Assembly (NCBI GenBank): GCA_964519955.1
Contig: CAZFLM010000151.1
Coordinates: forward strand, 1 to 7,963
Length of the DNA stretch: 7,963 nt
Direction: 5' to 3'
Source of the DNA: CAZFLM01 sp964519955
GTDB taxonomy: Bacteria > Armatimonadota > Chthonomonadetes > Chthonomonadales > CAJBBX01
Shown: positions 6,701 through 7,963 of the stretch, one piece after another
Position numbering within the stretch: position 1 is the first letter of the stretch
Layout: each line of letters starts with the position of its first letter
Notes under the pieces: model-generated
The model's database searches: none
Seen by the model: only the letters and a program-made list of their open reading frames with translations
What the model was told of the DNA's origin: nothing
Made by a program: the position numbers and the translations under genes

Positions 6701-7351
6701 ATGGACAAGATACGCGTGCTGATCGCCGAGGATGAACGGATGACGCGCGAGGCCCTGGCACGCCTGTTCCAGTTGGAGGACGACATCGAGGTGGTCGGGC
6801 AGGCGGCGGACGGCGCAGATGCGGTACGGCTGGCGCAGGAGCTGAAGCCCGACGTGCTGCTGACGGACATCAACATGCCGAAGAAGACGGGCATCGAGGT
6901 GACGCAGATCGTGAAGCGGGATCTGCCGTCGACCGGCATCGTCATCCTGACCATCTACCACGACGACTCGAACGTGTTCCAGGCGATCAAGGCGGGCGCG
7001 ACCGGGTACGTGCTGAAGGACAGCCCGCCAGAGGAGTCCATCGCCGCCATTCGCGCCATCCACCGGGGCGACAGCCTGCTGCACCCGTCGATCGCTGCAC
7101 GGGTCCTGGCGGAGTTCAACCGGGTGAGCACGCTGCGCGCGGCAGACATGGAGTCGTTCCGGGAGTTGACCGACCGGGAGATCGAGGTGCTGAAGGAGGT
7201 CGCGACCGGCAAGCGCAACCGCGAGATCGCCGAGCGGCTCTTCATCAGCGAGAAGACAGTGAAGAACCACATCAGCAACATCCTCTTCAAGCTGCAGGTG
7301 AACGACCGTACCGAGGCGGCGATGCTGGCGGCGCGAGGAGGACTGGTGTAG
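6701..7351 (+). CDS. NarL/FixJ-family response regulator with LuxR-type HTH
   Basis: 216 residues, usual length for the family. The start is fixed by a near-perfect AAGGAGG at 6686-6692. The receiver domain covers about 4-120 and has the acidic pair E10/D11, phosphoacceptor D56 in LLTDINMP, the switch Thr84 and Lys106 in GYVLKDSPP. A linker leads to the GerE/LuxR helix-turn-helix (about 154-212), with LTDREIEVLKEVATGKRNREIA followed by the recognition helix around SEKTVKNHISNIL. All catalytic and signature residues are intact, so it should be a phosphorylation-controlled DNA-binding regulator. It lies 91 bases after the kinase stop on the same strand and is its obvious partner. That gap holds a GC-rich run that could form a weak hairpin (GGCGC 6610-6614 with GCGCC 6631-6635) and might set the ratio of the two products. 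Targets cannot be read. Confidence 0.95.
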   Translation: MDKIRVLIAEDERMTREALARLFQLEDDIEVVGQAADGADAVRLAQELKPDVLLTDINMPKKTGIEVTQIVKRDLPSTGIVILTIYHDDSNVFQAIKAGATGYVLKDSPPEESIAAIRAIHRGDSLLHPSIAARVLAEFNRVSTLRAADMESFRELTDREIEVLKEVATGKRNREIAERLFISEKTVKNHISNILFKLQVNDRTEAAMLAARGGLV

Positions 7352-7363
7352 GCTGCGCCAGGC

Positions 7364-7440
7364 GGGGGCTCTGCGACGCCGCAGCGGGGTTGCAGGGCGA
7401 ACCCCTCCCCCAACCCCCTCCCGCAAGGGGCGGGGGATTC
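7364..7440 (+). repeat. GC-rich hairpin repeat, copy A
   Basis: About 77 bp, starting GGGGGCTCTGCG and ending GGGGCGGGGGATTC. It is closely matched by 7658-7732. It contains three small foldback units: CTGCG-ACGC-CGCAG (7371-7384), GGGGTT...AACCCC around GCAGGGCG, and CCCCCTCCC-GCAA-GGGG. It begins 12 bases after the response regulator stop and may act as the 3' end or terminator of that operon. It resembles the dispersed CCCTCCCC...GCAAGGGG palindromic repeats known from many GC-rich genomes. Confidence 0.7.
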
Positions 7441-7456
7441 CGTGCGCAGGCCGCGT

Positions 7457-7472
7457 CTCGCCCGTCGGCGAG
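7457..7472 (+). repeat. perfect 6-bp hairpin in the repeat region
   Basis: CTCGCC-CGTC-GGCGAG folds perfectly with a 4-base loop. It sits between repeat copy A and the two-hairpin element R2. Its role is unknown and it may be one more piece of the repeat mosaic. Confidence 0.4.
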
Positions 7473-7511
7473 GGGCTGGGAGCGCGGCATCGACGCGCCA
7501 TGCACAGCCAC

Positions 7512-7564
7512 AGTCCCCGCAGGGGACTTCGCCGGGCGCAGAACCGGGTTTCAACCCGGTGGCC
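7512..7564 (+). repeat. two-hairpin intergenic repeat, copy R2
   Basis: A 53-bp element with AGTCCCC-GCA-GGGGACT (7512-7528, 7-bp stem) followed by ACCGGGT-TTCA-ACCCGGT (7543-7560, 7-bp stem) and ending GGCC. It matches R1 on the minus strand in order, spacing and loop sequence: both read AGTCC..CGCAGG..GGACTTCG and then GGTTTCAACC. Stem bases differ on both arms in ways that keep pairing. It lies between the response regulator and the convergent transferase gene. Confidence 0.65.
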
Positions 7565-7627
7565 CCAACCCCCGTAGCCCTCGGCCCCGTGGTGTCGGCC
7601 GCCAGTACCGCCTGCCAAGCGCAGCCA

Positions 7628-7662
7628 CCCCTCCCCCAACCCCTTCCCGCAAGGGCCGGGGG
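7628..7662 (+). repeat. GC-rich hairpin repeat, partial copy B
   Basis: CCCCTCCCCCAACCCC followed by TTCCCGCAAGGGCCGGGGG reproduces the core of copies A and C with single-base changes, but the upstream half (the GGGGGCTCTGCG part) is missing. Its final GGGGG is shared with the start of copy C, so the two are fused head to tail. Confidence 0.65.
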
Positions 7663-7732
7663 CTCTGCGATGGCGCAACGGGGTGCAGGGCGAACCCCTC
7701 CCCAACCCCCTCCCGCAAGGGGCGGGGGCTTC
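7658..7732 (+). repeat. GC-rich hairpin repeat, copy C
   Basis: A 75-bp near-duplicate of copy A, starting GGGGGCTCTGCGATGGCGC and ending GGGGCGGGGGCTTC. It differs by a few substitutions and two single-base deletions. It ends two bases before the stop codon of the minus-strand transferase gene, so it would be transcribed at that gene's 3' end in the opposite sense and could serve as a shared bidirectional terminator. Confidence 0.7.
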
Positions 7733-7734
7733 GG

Positions 7735-7963
7735 TCAGCGGATGCCGGTGAGGCGGTCGAGGGCGCGGAGGATCGGGCTCGCTTCGATCAGCCCGGTGAT
7801 GGAGACGCGCTCGGCGAGGATGTGCAGCGCCACGAGCACGACCAGGGCGGCCGCCACGGCCCATGTGGGCGCGGCCAGCACGAGCGCGAGGCCCAGCGCG
7901 GCGCCGAGCGCGTTGGAGCCGACGTCGCCCATCATCGCCAGCGCGCGCCGATCTGCCACATAG
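7735..7963 (-). CDS. C-terminal part of an MraY/WecA-like (family 4) phospho-sugar transferase
   Basis: The minus strand is open from the window edge to TGA at 7737-7735, giving 76 residues. It starts with YVADRRALAMMGDVGSNALG, in which MGDVGSN..G is the conserved Mg2+/catalytic-Asp motif of polyprenyl-phosphate HexNAc-1-phosphate transferases (MraY, WecA, TagO and relatives). One or two hydrophobic membrane helices follow (about residues 20-48), then a charged cytoplasmic tail (ERVSITGLIEASPILRALDRLTGIR). The full gene should be about 300-350 codons, so most lies outside the window; a GTG at 7959-7957 is in frame but too close to the motif to be the real start. The VGSN form of the motif suggests a lineage-specific paralogue rather than canonical MraY. 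It is convergent with the two-component operon. Confidence 0.75.
   Translation of the reverse strand, partial: YVADRRALAMMGDVGSNALGAALGLALVLAAPTWAVAAALVVLVALHILAERVSITGLIEASPILRALDRLTGIR

Noticed and set aside
5275..6954. Minus-strand open frame of 559 codons antisense to the kinase
   Set aside because: It is composed of Arg/Gln/Pro/Ala runs, overlaps the tRNA gene and the well-supported kinase and regulator, and shows no domain.
7364..7732. CRISPR-like array formed by repeats A, B and C
   Set aside because: The units are 35-77 bp, imperfect, unevenly spaced and partly overlapping, with no uniform spacers and no cas genes. They fit dispersed palindromic intergenic repeats.
7442..7963. Plus-strand open frame through the repeat region and over the transferase gene
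   Set aside because: It translates the repeats and then the antisense of a recognisable MraY/WecA-type C-terminus; there is no ribosome site and no motif.

Overview
The window is GC-rich (about 67% by eye) and looks like ordinary chromosome from a didermic bacterium outside the well-known groups. The best taxonomic clue is the first full gene: a secreted protein with one N-terminal SLH domain, a helical/proline-alanine linker and a C-terminal beta-barrel ending in Phe. That layout tethers outer-membrane porins to the cell wall in Armatimonadota, Cyanobacteria, Deinococcota and Negativicutes. With the high GC, the YncE-propeller/phosphoesterase fusion and the abundant GC-rich intergenic hairpin repeats, I favour Armatimonadota or a nearby phylum. 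This is inference, not a search result.

Layout. (1) 1-136: tail of an unrecognised plus-strand gene. A good sigma70-type promoter sits inside its last codons. (2) 201-1955: SLH/beta-barrel outer-membrane protein. (3) 1956-2122: two perfect hairpins, the second terminator-like. (4) 2123-2554: small secreted protein of unknown function with a strong ribosome binding site. (5) 2555-2701: a long imperfect inverted repeat (15+4 bp arms). (6) 2702-5197: exported two-domain protein, YVTN/YncE-like propeller plus alkaline-phosphatase-superfamily phosphoesterase. (7) 5212-5284, minus strand: tRNA with CAT anticodon, convergent with the previous gene and with its own promoter; its acceptor stem favours tRNA-Ile2 over elongator tRNA-Met. 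(8) 5376-5451: tandem 15-mer and a two-hairpin repeat (R1). (9) 5476-7351: two-component operon of a membrane sensor kinase (HisKA_3 type) and a NarL/LuxR-type response regulator. (10) 7352-7734: a gene-free stretch packed with hairpin repeats, including a second, inverted, diverged copy (R2) of the two-hairpin element and three copies of a CCCCTCCC...GCAAGGG-type repeat. (11) 7735-7963, minus strand: C-terminal end of an MraY/WecA-like phospho-sugar transferase running off the window.

The first three plus-strand genes all encode exported proteins, but strong structures between them suggest separate or attenuated transcription. The kinase and regulator clearly work as a pair. Their stimulus and targets cannot be read from this window. 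The most unusual signals are non-coding: two copies of a two-hairpin element that keep their stems despite sequence change and bracket the two-component operon in opposite orientations, and the dense repeat mosaic downstream. I see no CRISPR array, transposase, phage gene or defence system.
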